From Enhygromyxa salina (GTDB taxonomy: Bacteria > Myxococcota_A > Polyangia > Nannocystales > Nannocystaceae): DNA of 64,000 nt. How positions within the stretch are numbered: position 1 is the stretch's first letter; each line of letters begins with the position of its first letter. Location of the stretch: NCBI RefSeq assembly GCF_000737335.2, contig NZ_JMCC02000034.1:1-64000 (forward strand), given 5' to 3'. The notes under the pieces were generated by a model, which saw only the letters and a list, made by a program, of their open reading frames with translations, made no database searches and had not been told where the DNA came from. This document shows positions 43,432 to 51,739 of the stretch, in pieces. The translations under genes and the position numbers were made by a program.

Positions 43432-44289
43432 TCAGTGCAGCCGTATGCTGCGCAGCTTGTCCGGGTTGCGCGTGATGTAGATCCGGGTGATGCGCTCGCC
43501 GTCAATCTCGAGCGCGGTGGTCTGCAACGCATCATCGATCCTGCTGACGAAGCCGGGGAGACCATCGATCACCACGCTCGAGATCATCTGAACGCCAGAG
43601 CCGAGCTTGCGTGCCAGCCCCGCGTAGAGCCGGACCACACGTTCCGCACCGCGAATGACGTTGAACGACCGGATCTTGCCGCCGCCATCTGAGTGCAGGG
43701 TCACGTCATCCGCCAAAATGGCGCCAAGCGCCTGGGTGTCGCCGCTGCTGCAGGCGTTGAAGAACGCCTTGGTCAGCGCGGCCCCGGTCTCCCGCGACAC
43801 CGGGTTGCGCGGTCGGTCGACTTGCACATGTGCGCGGGCGCGAGAGGCGAGCTGTCGCGTTGCGGCCGGGCTGCGGTCGATGGTGGAGGCGACCTCGCCG
43901 AGAGGCTGGCCAAACACATCGTGCAGCAGGAAGGCCGCACGCTCTAGCGGCGACAACCGCTCCAGCGCCATCATCAGGGTCAAGGTCAGATGGTCGAGCC
44001 GCAGATCATCATCCGGTTCGGGCTCGATCAACGGCTCGGGCAGCCAGGTGCCGGGATAGGTCTCGTGTCGGGCGCGCGCCGCGTTCATGCGGTTGAGACA
44101 CAGCCGTGTCACGATGCGCGTGAGCCATGCGGCCGGCTTCCGAATGCCCGCATGATCGGTGCCATACCAGCGCAGCCAGGCGTCTTGAACAACATCCTCG
44201 GCTTCGGCGTGCGAGCCGAGCATCCGGTACGCGATGCGCAGCAGCCGGGGCCGCTGCGCTTCGAAGCTCTCGGTCACCCAGTCGAGCAT
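43432..44289 (-). CDS. ECF41-type RNA polymerase sigma factor
   Basis: 285 residues. Sigma region 2 (RPRLLRIAYRMLGSHAEAED, VVQDAWLRW) and region 4 (LSPLERAAFLLHDVFGQPLG, EVASTIDRSPAATRQLASRA) are clear. The ~110-residue C-terminal extension with a SnoaL-like pattern (ALTKAFFNACSSGDTQALGA, DDVTLHSDGGG) is diagnostic of ECF41, where it controls activity instead of an anti-sigma factor. It follows the carboxymuconolactone decarboxylase gene by 15 bases in the same transcript. Confidence 0.94.
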   Translation of the reverse strand: MLDWVTESFEAQRPRLLRIAYRMLGSHAEAEDVVQDAWLRWYGTDHAGIRKPAAWLTRIVTRLCLNRMNAARARHETYPGTWLPEPLIEPEPDDDLRLDHLTLTLMMALERLSPLERAAFLLHDVFGQPLGEVASTIDRSPAATRQLASRARAHVQVDRPRNPVSRETGAALTKAFFNACSSGDTQALGAILADDVTLHSDGGGKIRSFNVIRGAERVVRLYAGLARKLGSGVQMISSVVIDGLPGFVSRIDDALQTTALEIDGERITRIYITRNPDKLRSIRLH

Positions 44290-44304
44290 TCCGCTGGATC
44301 CCTA

Positions 44305-44754
44305 CTAGATCGCGACCGGGTGGGCGGCGCGGAAGCCGACCTGAATCCGGTTCCAGGTGTTGATCGCCCCGACGGCCAGAGACAACCAAGCCCTTTCGTC
44401 CGCGGTGAAGGCCGCTTCGACGGCGGCCCAGTCCTCGTCGGGGGCGCCGGTCTCCGCGACAAGGGTCAGCGCCTCTGTCCAGGCTAGCGCCGCCCGCTCG
44501 CGGTCCAAGTAGAGCGAGCTCTCACGCCAGGCAGTCAGCATATGGAGCCGCAGCGCTTCCTCCCCATCCCGCAACGCCTCGGAGGTGTGCATGTGGATGC
44601 AGTAGGCGCAGCTATTGATCTGCGAGGCCCGCAGCTTCACCAGATGCAGCAGACTGGCCTCGAGCGGGCTGGCCTTCAACGCCGCTTCCAGTGCGAGAAG
44701 CGCCTTGAACCCGGCGTCGGCGCGTTCGAAGTAGTCGGTCATGCGAGGCGTCAT
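44305..44754 (-). CDS. carboxymuconolactone decarboxylase (AhpD-like) family protein
   Basis: 149 residues. It has the alkylhydroperoxidase-type motif INSCAYCIHMHTSEA (CxxC-x-x-H) within an all-helical fold, and KLRASQ before it. It is the characteristic genetic partner of ECF41 sigma factors, whose promoter normally drives this gene. A peroxide-detoxifying or thiol-redox function is likely; decarboxylase activity is not implied. First gene of the operon; a purine-rich AGGAG precedes the ATG at about 11 bases. Confidence 0.93.
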   Translation of the reverse strand: MTPRMTDYFERADAGFKALLALEAALKASPLEASLLHLVKLRASQINSCAYCIHMHTSEALRDGEEALRLHMLTAWRESSLYLDRERAALAWTEALTLVAETGAPDEDWAAVEAAFTADERAWLSLAVGAINTWNRIQVGFRAAHPVAI

Positions 44755-44791
44755 TGTACGTTGTTCTCCTGTTTTGCTGTCACGCTGACTC

Positions 44792-44818
44792 GACCGCGCG
44801 GACCACCTGAATGTGACA
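44792..44818 (-). promoter_or_regulatory. ECF41-type promoter
   Basis: On the minus strand TGTCACA (44818-44812) is followed by a 16-base spacer and GGTC (44795-44792). The ECF41 consensus is TGTCACA-N16-CGTC, so the -35 matches fully and the -10 at 3 of 4. It lies 38 bases upstream of the AhpD-like start and should allow the sigma factor to control its own operon. Confidence 0.7.
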
Positions 44819-44946
44819 TCCAGAACAAGATTTTTTTCTGGTGCTGGTCGCGGCCAGTCTGGGCCGGCAGTCGTGCACGGCGTGCGTGCGCGCTGCCCTG
44901 AGCTGGACTTGGCAAGGACCCATGCGCGCGGTAGTCAAGCGCGGCT

Positions 44947-45273
44947 TTGGAGGCCCCGATCGCTACAGCGCTCACGCGTCCTCTCGCCCCGCTCACGCTC
45001 GCCGTCGCTGTCACGCTCGCGGCCGCGTGCAGTCGACCGCCGCCCCTTCAGACCGAGGGCTTCGCCGCCGAGCGCTCGCTGTATCTGAGCGTCGCGGACG
45101 AAGTGGACATCGTCGAGTCGCTGCGCCCGCTGGTCGCGGCCCTCGACGCCCACGCCCCGGATGACCTGACGTGGTGGTTCGAGCCCATGCCCGACGAGCA
45201 CCACCACACGATCTACCACCCCGCCACGCTTCGAGCCTTGCGCCTGATCTTCGGTGACGATGGTCGCGAGTGA
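44947..45273 (+). CDS. internally truncated esterase-like lipoprotein (probable remnant)
   Basis: 108 residues. An N-terminal lipoprotein-like signal (TLAVAVTLAAAC) is joined directly to what looks like the C-terminal end of a putative serine esterase: AERSLYLSVADE, VESLRPLVAALDAHAPDDLT, and FEPMPDEHHHTIYHPATLRA (His of the triad). The nucleophile Ser elbow and oxyanion motif are missing, so it cannot be an active esterase. It may be the product of an internal deletion. Confidence 0.55.
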   Translation: MEAPIATALTRPLAPLTLAVAVTLAAACSRPPPLQTEGFAAERSLYLSVADEVDIVESLRPLVAALDAHAPDDLTWWFEPMPDEHHHTIYHPATLRALRLIFGDDGRE

Positions 45274-45297
45274 GCGTCGCTTGGACGGAAAAGGGCC

Positions 45298-45314
45298 CAG
45301 GAGCGTCGCTCCTG
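45298..45314 (+). terminator. hairpin after the truncated esterase gene
   Basis: CAGGAGC-GTC-GCTCCTG, a perfect 7-bp stem with a 3-nt loop, 25 bases after the stop at 45273. There is no U-tract, so its role is tentative. Confidence 0.35.
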
Positions 45315-45342
45315 AGCCACACATGCGGTCGCGTACAAAGGC

Positions 45343-45374
45343 CCCCGAGGAGCGAAGCGACCGGACGCATCAGC
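45343..45374. repeat. short dispersed repeat, second copy
   Basis: CCCCGAGGAGCGAAGCGACC followed by GGACGCATCAGC, nearly the same as 13829-13860. It lies between convergent genes, just before the minus-strand stop at 45388. Confidence 0.65.
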
Positions 45375-45387
45375 AGCCCGTGGCTGC

Positions 45388-46755
45388 TTACAGCTCGCGC
45401 ACCCAGATGTGCCAGGCGCCGTCGGCGACGCCCGAGGTGCCGCACTTCTTCGTGCTGTCGTCCTCGCCCCAGTCGGTCCCGTCGCCTTGGTTGCTGTCCA
45501 TGCCGCGATCGTCGAAGTCGACGGTGAAGTCGCCCGTGTCGCTGCAGCTGTCCTCACCCTCGAGGTAGCCGCCGGCGTTCCACTGATCGTTGGCCATCAA
45601 GCTCGCGTTGTTGATGTTGTTCTTGCGCGCCGGGGTGGGTTGATCGTCGGCGAAGCCGTTGTTTTCGCTAAAGCAGCTGTCGGTGTCGGTGCCAGTGGTG
45701 ATCTCGTCGTACCAGATGATGTCGTAGAACGAGAGGTCCACGGTCGGCGCGTCGCCGTCGGGGTCCGGCATGCAAGTGAAGCGGATGTCGCTGTTGCCAC
45801 CGTCGATCAGCGGACGCATCCCGTCCCAGATACCTGGGTGTGGGGCCGCCGGGTTGATGGTCTGCAGATCGTCGTGATAGGCGATCGCTGCGTCGTCCAT
45901 GGTCGTGGTGCGGGTCGACGCGACCATGGTCCAGCCACCGTTGTCGGTGGTCATGTCGCACAGCACCTGCTGTGGGTCGTTGCCACCGGGGCCGTCAGGA
46001 TCGATCGCGTAGACGCCGTCGGCAGCGTTGGGATCAGCGGCGAGGATCGACTTGCACGACAGCGCGGATTCGGTGACGCAGTCCGAGTCGCAGCCATCGT
46101 CGTTGTCTAGGTTGCCGTCATCGCACTCTTCGACGCCGGCCTGGACGAAGCCGTCACCGCAGACCGCGGTCACGCAGATGCCGACGCAGTCGTCGGTGTC
46201 ATCCATGTTGGCGTCGTCGCACTCCTCGACCATGTCCTGGACGAAGCCGTCACCGCAGGTCGCCGCCACGCACATGCCGACGCAGTCGTCGGTGTCTTCC
46301 ATGTTGGCGTCGTCGCACTCCTCGACGCCAGCCTGGACGAAGCCGTCGCCACAGAACGCCACGGTGCACATGGAGGTGCACTCGTCGGTGTCGTCCATGT
46401 TGCCGTCGTCGCACTCCTCGTCCATGTCGACGTTGCCGTCGCCGCAGACCGGATCTGGGTCGCCGTCTCCGTCGCCGTCTCCGTCCCCGTCCCCGTCACC
46501 GTCGCCGTCCCCGTCTCCGTCGCCGTCTCCGTCCCCGTCTCCGTCTCCGTCTCCGTCGCCGTCTCCGTCTCCGTCGCCTGGGTCACCGTCGCCGTCGCCG
46601 TCCCCGTCTCCGTCCCCGTCGCCATCGCCGTCGCCGTCCCCGTCGCCGGTCTCGGCCGTGCCAGTGCCTTCTTCCGCCATTGGTACGTCGTCACTGCAGG
46701 CGAAGCTCGTCACGAGCGCGAGCCCACACAGGGCAGTCAATGTTGTTTTACGCAT
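45388..46755 (-). CDS. lipoprotein with long GD repeat, Cys-rich repeats and fibrinogen-like domain
   Basis: 455 residues. Lipobox TSFAC; a (GD)n tract of about 60 residues (37-98); four CGDG-F/V...EECDD-x-N repeats; then a fibrinogen-like domain (VLCDMTTDNGGWTMVAST, with a WNAGGYLEGE segment) ending WHIWVREL. The linker is encoded by hexamer-like repeats. Surface-exposed; adhesion or glycan binding is a reasonable guess from the fibrinogen-like fold. It precedes the kinase gene on the minus strand by 48 bases. Confidence 0.88.
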   Translation of the reverse strand: MRKTTLTALCGLALVTSFACSDDVPMAEEGTGTAETGDGDGDGDGDGDGDGDGDGDGDPGDGDGDGDGDGDGDGDGDGDGDGDGDGDGDGDGDGDGDGDPDPVCGDGNVDMDEECDDGNMDDTDECTSMCTVAFCGDGFVQAGVEECDDANMEDTDDCVGMCVAATCGDGFVQDMVEECDDANMDDTDDCVGICVTAVCGDGFVQAGVEECDDGNLDNDDGCDSDCVTESALSCKSILAADPNAADGVYAIDPDGPGGNDPQQVLCDMTTDNGGWTMVASTRTTTMDDAAIAYHDDLQTINPAAPHPGIWDGMRPLIDGGNSDIRFTCMPDPDGDAPTVDLSFYDIIWYDEITTGTDTDSCFSENNGFADDQPTPARKNNINNASLMANDQWNAGGYLEGEDSCSDTGDFTVDFDDRGMDSNQGDGTDWGEDDSTKKCGTSGVADGAWHIWVREL

Positions 46756-46803
46756 GCCGCATCGTACTCAACTCGGCTTGGGTCCACGACTGATCAAAAT
46801 CGC

Positions 46804-48330
46804 TCAGTGGAAGACCGTGATCGAGAGCGTTGGCCGCAGCTCGGGGTCGTACCAGCGCGACCCTGCGATGAAGGGGGTGTCGTCACCCCGGGAGCCCACG
46901 GAGCGGAGCAAGAAGTCGAGGTGGTCGGCGCCGTCGATTGCGCTGTCTACGATCTTGGTCGCGTCTAGCTCGATCCTGGTTCCGCTCGGGATCAAGCCGT
47001 CCTTCGCCACGTAGCGGGCGGCGTCGTCGGCAGGGATCGCCCGGGCCTCGGTGTCGTCGAGGTCGATCAGCGAGGTGGCGCCTCCGTTCCACGGCTTGGC
47101 CGCGTAGCCGTCTGTGGCCTTCCAGTCGACGAGGAGCTGGTGGACCGCGAACGCCCCCCCCTCCGCGTACTGGTAGTTGCTGGGCAGGTGGAGGGTGAGG
47201 GTCGCGTGCGCGATCGGGGTGCCGCGCGCGAGCTGCCTCGGTCCATCACCAAACACATCGGAGAAGCGCAGCACCGCCTGGAACTCGCCGGCCTCGTAGC
47301 GTCCCGTTCGCATCAATACGCTGTCGGGATTTTGAGCCTCGCCGGGGCGCGAGCTAAACCAGTGATCGCGGGCGCCCTCGTAGTCGTGCAGGCCCTGACG
47401 AAACACGTAGACGCCTGGCTGGCTGGTCGACGCCGCGCGATCGAGCGGGACCGCGCTCAACGAGACGACTAATCCGGCGGCGACGGGGACCAGCGCGGCG
47501 GCCCAGCGACGCCGTCGCGTTCGACGCTGGACGCCAACCAAGGCGCGGCCCATCTCGGCGGCGTCGGCGTAGCGAGCCCAGGGGCTGACGGCGGTCGCAC
47601 GACGGATGACACGGGCGAGATCAGGCCGGATCTGGTGGATCTGCTGGCTTTGTTCGCGCCCGCAGGTCATGTCGAGCAGCAAGACCCCGATCGCGTAGAC
47701 ATCCATGCGTGGGTTCAGCGGTGCCCCTGCCCAGACCTCGGGTGCGGCGTATCCGGGCGTGCACACGACGACGCGAGACTGGGTCACGGCCGGGTCCGTG
47801 CACTCGACGTCGCGGGCGAGGCCAAAATCCGTGACCTTCACCCGCCCGCCGGGCTCGACGAGGATGTTCGAGGGTTTGATGTCGCGGTGGACGATGCCGC
47901 GGGCATGGGCATGCGCGAGCGCGAGGCAGACCTGTCGCGCAACATCGACCGCTCGCTCGAAGGACAGGGGAATGAGCGCCGAGACAGGGACGCCCCGGAC
48001 GAGCTCCATGATGATGTAGTGGACGCAGTCGATCTCCGCGGCCTCCTGCACCCGCACGATGTTGGGGTGGGTCAGGTCGGCCAGCATGCGACCCTCACGC
48101 GCGAGGCGCCGAGTCAGCTCCCCGTCCGAGGCCGTGAGCAGCTTGACCGCGACGTCGCGGTCGACGGATTCGTCGTGGCCGCGGTAGACCGTGCCCATCC
48201 CGCCGCGTCCGATCTCCTCGAGGATGCGCACCGAGCCGACGTACTCCGGCAGCAGCGGCCCGAACATGCAGGTCGGGCAGAGCGCGAGGTTCGACGGAAG
48301 CTGACCGGAGCAGCGGGAGCAAGTTTGCAT
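46804..48330 (-). CDS. transmembrane Ser/Thr protein kinase with extracellular DNRLRE-like domain
   Basis: 508 residues from MQTCSRC. A Zn-ribbon-like CSRC...CPTC is followed by a complete kinase: GRGGMG (P-loop), VAVKLL (Lys), HRDIKPSN, DFGLARD and APEVW. A transmembrane helix (about 285-305, AAALVPVAAGLVVSLSAV) leads to a DNRLRE-like domain (VYVFRQGLHDYEGARDHWFS, VLRFSDVFGDGPRQL, LIPSGTRIELDATKIVDSAI). The same domain type occurs in the divergent protein at 48426. It probably senses an extracellular signal. Confidence 0.92.
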   Translation of the reverse strand: MQTCSRCSGQLPSNLALCPTCMFGPLLPEYVGSVRILEEIGRGGMGTVYRGHDESVDRDVAVKLLTASDGELTRRLAREGRMLADLTHPNIVRVQEAAEIDCVHYIIMELVRGVPVSALIPLSFERAVDVARQVCLALAHAHARGIVHRDIKPSNILVEPGGRVKVTDFGLARDVECTDPAVTQSRVVVCTPGYAAPEVWAGAPLNPRMDVYAIGVLLLDMTCGREQSQQIHQIRPDLARVIRRATAVSPWARYADAAEMGRALVGVQRRTRRRRWAAALVPVAAGLVVSLSAVPLDRAASTSQPGVYVFRQGLHDYEGARDHWFSSRPGEAQNPDSVLMRTGRYEAGEFQAVLRFSDVFGDGPRQLARGTPIAHATLTLHLPSNYQYAEGGAFAVHQLLVDWKATDGYAAKPWNGGATSLIDLDDTEARAIPADDAARYVAKDGLIPSGTRIELDATKIVDSAIDGADHLDFLLRSVGSRGDDTPFIAGSRWYDPELRPTLSITVFH

Positions 48331-48425
48331 GAGCCTTGGCGGTCGGACCCAGACACCCAGTGACACACGAGGGCCCTCGCAGATTATTTTTGGGTTGGCC
48401 ACAACCTACGCTGGCCAACTCGGTT

Positions 48426-50825
48426 GTGTCCAATGTGCAACAATTCACCGGAAACTACCAACAAAAGCCCACCCCCTGGTTGGTCGCCCCGCTGTCGATC
48501 TTGGGTGCGCTGTTGCTGAGCGCGTGCGATCCCGAGCTCGCCAACGATGACAGCGACGCGAGCGAAGACGACCAGTTTCGGGTCGTGCAAGTCCCTCCCT
48601 CGCCCACGGGCTCCTGCCTCGCCGACGAGATCTACCTCGCGGACGATCTGTGCGTCCCCAAGCCCTTTACGATCGCGATCATCGGCGACACCCAGGAGCT
48701 CGTCGACACACAAGATCCTCACGCAGATGTGTTTCCTGCGATGACAGAATGGATCGTCAACAACGCCGAGGCGCGGAACATTCGCTTCGTCGCACATGTG
48801 GGCGACATCGTTCAGCACGGCGACAGCGCTCAGGAGTGGGCGTCGGCGACCGACTCGCTGTACCTGCTCGACGGCCTGCCGGAGCTCGCCTGGTCCGCCA
48901 ACCTCGGCAACCATGACTACGACGACCTCGCGACCGGAGACGCGAGCTCGTTCCTCGCCAACTTGGGCCCGGACCACTTCGTCGATCGCCCGTGGTTTGG
49001 CGGGTCGGATCTGGGCTTCGTCGCCGCGGATCAGTCCGTCGGTGAGGGCCACAACAGCTACCAGTTCATCGACGTGTCGGGGCGTCGCTTCCTCCACTTG
49101 AACCTCGAGTTCCAGGGCGATGTCGAGTGGGCCCAGACGATCATCGATCGCTACCCAGGCGTGCCGACCATCGTCACGACCCACGAGCTCCTCAACGACC
49201 AGCGCCCGGGGACACATCCGCAGTCCTCGGCGACGACGGCGGAGATCGTCGATGGGTCCCGGCACCTGTGGGACAGCCTGATTCGATCGAATTCGCAGAT
49301 TTTCATGACCTTCAACGGGCACTTTTGCTGCGAGCGCCAGCTCGTCCAGGTCAACGACGCTGGCGAGGAGGTGCTGCATGTGCAGGCCAACTACTCCGTC
49401 TCGTTCAAGGGCGAGATCGACGAGAACGACAGCTGGCTGCGCCTGGTCACCATCGACATCGCCGCCGGTAGCGTGCGGCTCTCGACCGTCGCCCCGCCGA
49501 CCCCCTTCGACCCGAACACCCGCAGCAATCCGTTCCCAGGCGCGACCGACCTCGCCAGCGCCTACACCTGGCCGATCGACTTCGAGCGCCGCTTTGGCGA
49601 GATGCGGCGGTTTCAGACCGGCTACCGTGGCTACGCCGGCACCCACGACACCTGGTTCAGCCCGCGCGCGTTCGAAGGTGAGCAGCTCGGTCGGCCGCAG
49701 GATCCCTATGTCCGAACCGGTCGCTGGAACGCCGACGGCGAGGACATCAACCAGCAGGCGCTGCTGCGCTTCGACGAGATCATTGGCGACGGGCCCGACC
49801 AGCTCGACAGCGCCACGCAGGTCACCGCCGCGAGCTTGAACTTGCTCCCGCCAAAGGACATCCAATGGTCGGACGGCGAAGCGAACGCCGTGTACCCGAT
49901 GCTGGTCGCGTGGGCCGAGAACACCGCCTCCTACGGCGCGGCCGCGTGGGCCGGGGGTGCGACGCCGTCGATCGACACGGACAACCTCGAGGCCGGTCAG
50001 GATCCGGTCAGCGACAGTCGGCTATTCACGGATGGACTCGGGCTGATCCCCTCGGGTACCCAGATCGCCTACAACGTCGTCCCGATCGTGCAGACCTGGG
50101 TCGACGGCGCGAACAACTATGGGTTCTTGCTCCAATCCCTCGGTCTCGCCGAAGGCAACGCCCTGTTCATGGCCAGCTCGGACTACACACCTGGCGATCC
50201 GGCCGGCGCGCCCGTGCTGCGTGTCGCCTCGACCCGGGCGTTCAACCTGCGCACCTTCAGGCAGGGCCAGCTCAACGAAGGCCACGTCTACCAGTCGGCG
50301 CGCGACACCTATATCTCGCCCGGGCAGGGAGATCTGTCCGAGTTCCACCAGCTGCGCGTGATCGACTACGCCGGCGCCAACCAACAGACCCTCGTTCGCT
50401 TCGACGACCTCATCGGCGCGGCCGCCTGGCAGATCCCGGCGGACGCCAAGGTGCGCTTCGCAGCGCTCGTGCTCACGGCCGACGGCGATCTCTGGTCCGG
50501 AACCGGGGCCGTCCATCGGGCCCACCGGATGCAGGTTGACTGGGACGACAGCGGGACCTGGGATGGCACGTGGGGCGGCGTTGGGGTCAGCGTCGCTGGC
50601 GGTGACGCGGCCGCGACCCCCGACGACGCGTCCGATCGCTTCTTGGCCGACGCGAGCCCGGGGGTGTTCGACGTGACGTCGAGTGTTCGCAAGTGGATCG
50701 ACGGCGAGCCCAACTACGGGTGGGTGATCCTGCAGGAAACCATGGGCGACAACCGGTGGTACATGGGCTCGAGCGAGAGCCCCGTCGAGGCCGTCCGACC
50801 GGCGCTCTACGTTCAGTTCGAGTGA
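48426..50825 (+). CDS. secreted metallophosphoesterase lipoprotein with two DNRLRE-like domains
   Basis: About 799 residues; start GTG 48426 (or 48435), because no ATG gives a signal peptide; lipobox ALLLSAC. The phosphoesterase part has IIGDTQE, VGDIVQHGD, LGNHDYDD, TTHELL and FNGHFCC. Two DNRLRE-like repeats follow (about 415-605 and 610-799), with GTHDTWFSPRAFEGE, ALLRFDEIIGDGPDQLDS and IPSGTQIAYNVVPIVQTWVD. The kinase gene is divergent with ~95 bases between, so they are probably co-regulated. Likely an outer-membrane hydrolase. Confidence 0.9.
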   Translation: MSNVQQFTGNYQQKPTPWLVAPLSILGALLLSACDPELANDDSDASEDDQFRVVQVPPSPTGSCLADEIYLADDLCVPKPFTIAIIGDTQELVDTQDPHADVFPAMTEWIVNNAEARNIRFVAHVGDIVQHGDSAQEWASATDSLYLLDGLPELAWSANLGNHDYDDLATGDASSFLANLGPDHFVDRPWFGGSDLGFVAADQSVGEGHNSYQFIDVSGRRFLHLNLEFQGDVEWAQTIIDRYPGVPTIVTTHELLNDQRPGTHPQSSATTAEIVDGSRHLWDSLIRSNSQIFMTFNGHFCCERQLVQVNDAGEEVLHVQANYSVSFKGEIDENDSWLRLVTIDIAAGSVRLSTVAPPTPFDPNTRSNPFPGATDLASAYTWPIDFERRFGEMRRFQTGYRGYAGTHDTWFSPRAFEGEQLGRPQDPYVRTGRWNADGEDINQQALLRFDEIIGDGPDQLDSATQVTAASLNLLPPKDIQWSDGEANAVYPMLVAWAENTASYGAAAWAGGATPSIDTDNLEAGQDPVSDSRLFTDGLGLIPSGTQIAYNVVPIVQTWVDGANNYGFLLQSLGLAEGNALFMASSDYTPGDPAGAPVLRVASTRAFNLRTFRQGQLNEGHVYQSARDTYISPGQGDLSEFHQLRVIDYAGANQQTLVRFDDLIGAAAWQIPADAKVRFAALVLTADGDLWSGTGAVHRAHRMQVDWDDSGTWDGTWGGVGVSVAGGDAAATPDDASDRFLADASPGVFDVTSSVRKWIDGEPNYGWVILQETMGDNRWYMGSSESPVEAVRPALYVQFE

Positions 50826-50840
50826 TGTTGCCGATAGCGA

Positions 50841-51560
50841 TCAGCGCATGAGGTCCATCAGCTCGAGGGCCTCGTCGGTGATCATCGGCCCGCCGACCAC
50901 CGTGTCCGCGACCTCGGCCAGCACGAGCTGGCGATAGCGGACGCGGGCCCGGTGCGCAAACGACTTCAGCTGCGAGAGGCTCATGTCGTGGGCGAGCGCG
51001 ATCTCCTCGTAGGACCCAGCGGCTTGCAGCCCAAACAACGCACGAAGCAGCGCGGACGGCCCCGCGCGCTGCCCGTGTTTGTACTCGGCCTCGAGCGTGT
51101 CGAGGCAGCGCGAGAGCAGCTTGCCCGCCCACGCGCGATCGTACGCTTCGTCTGGATCGTGGGGCGCCGTCGACAGCTCGGCCTCGGCCGCCTCGAGCGA
51201 CGTACGATCCAAGCGCCCGCCCCGGCGCTGACTGTTCTGGCGTTCCCAGCGGTGCGCCAGGTGGTTGCGCAGACACACCCGCAAGTATGTCCGCAGGCGA
51301 CCGCGATCGGGATGGACACGCTGCAGCACGTCGCGCTCGAGCATCGCCGCGATGAAGTCCTGGACCGCGTCGGCGGCCGCTTCGGTGTCCAGACCCTGGC
51401 GCCGGCAAAACAAATAGAGGGGCCGCCAATATTCGGTCAGCAGCTCGCCCAGCAGGATCCGCCGCTGCTCGGCGTCCGCTCGCGCTCCGAGGATCGAGCT
51501 CCAGCGCGTGGTTGGATAGCGCACGTGTGGTGTAGTCGCGGGCGGGTCGGCACGGTTCAC
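50841..51560 (-). CDS. ECF-type RNA polymerase sigma factor
   Basis: 239 residues. Region 2: LLTEYWRPLYLFCRRQGLDT and AAADAVQDFIAAM; region 4: ALFGLQAAGSYEEIALAHDM and SLSQLKSFAHRARVRYRQLV. No anti-sigma partner is seen. It is convergent with the phosphoesterase gene (stops 15 bases apart). It may control the kinase/phosphoesterase or lipoprotein genes nearby, but this is only a guess. The Met start at 51560 is used; a later start is possible. Confidence 0.85.
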   Translation of the reverse strand: MNRADPPATTPHVRYPTTRWSSILGARADAEQRRILLGELLTEYWRPLYLFCRRQGLDTEAAADAVQDFIAAMLERDVLQRVHPDRGRLRTYLRVCLRNHLAHRWERQNSQRRGGRLDRTSLEAAEAELSTAPHDPDEAYDRAWAGKLLSRCLDTLEAEYKHGQRAGPSALLRALFGLQAAGSYEEIALAHDMSLSQLKSFAHRARVRYRQLVLAEVADTVVGGPMITDEALELMDLMR

Positions 51561-51690
51561 AGCGCTGGCCGATCACACACAGACGACCTGCATTTGGCAC
51601 GGGGTGATCGAAGCATGAGTTTGACGAGCGCCCTGCACTCCAGGCTCGTTACGTACCTGTAGATCGGGGCGCCGTCGAGCACTTCGCATG

Positions 51691-51729
51691 CAAGCGGGTG
51701 AGGAGCCCTCGCCCGAGCTGAAGTCAGAT
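51691..51729 (-). repeat. 75-bp dispersed repeat, partial inverted copy
   Basis: CAAGCGGGTGAGGAGCCCTCGCCCGAGCTGAA is the left half of the repeat in reverse orientation, with one change in the hairpin stem. It sits 10 bases before the stop of the YHYH protein gene. Confidence 0.75.
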
Positions 51730-51739
51730 CGCCAAGACC

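Noticed and set aside
46028..47014. Plus-strand Ser-Pro repeat protein
   Set aside because: It is the antisense reading of the GD tract and Cys-rich repeats of the lipoprotein at 45388-46755, which has a signal peptide and known domains.
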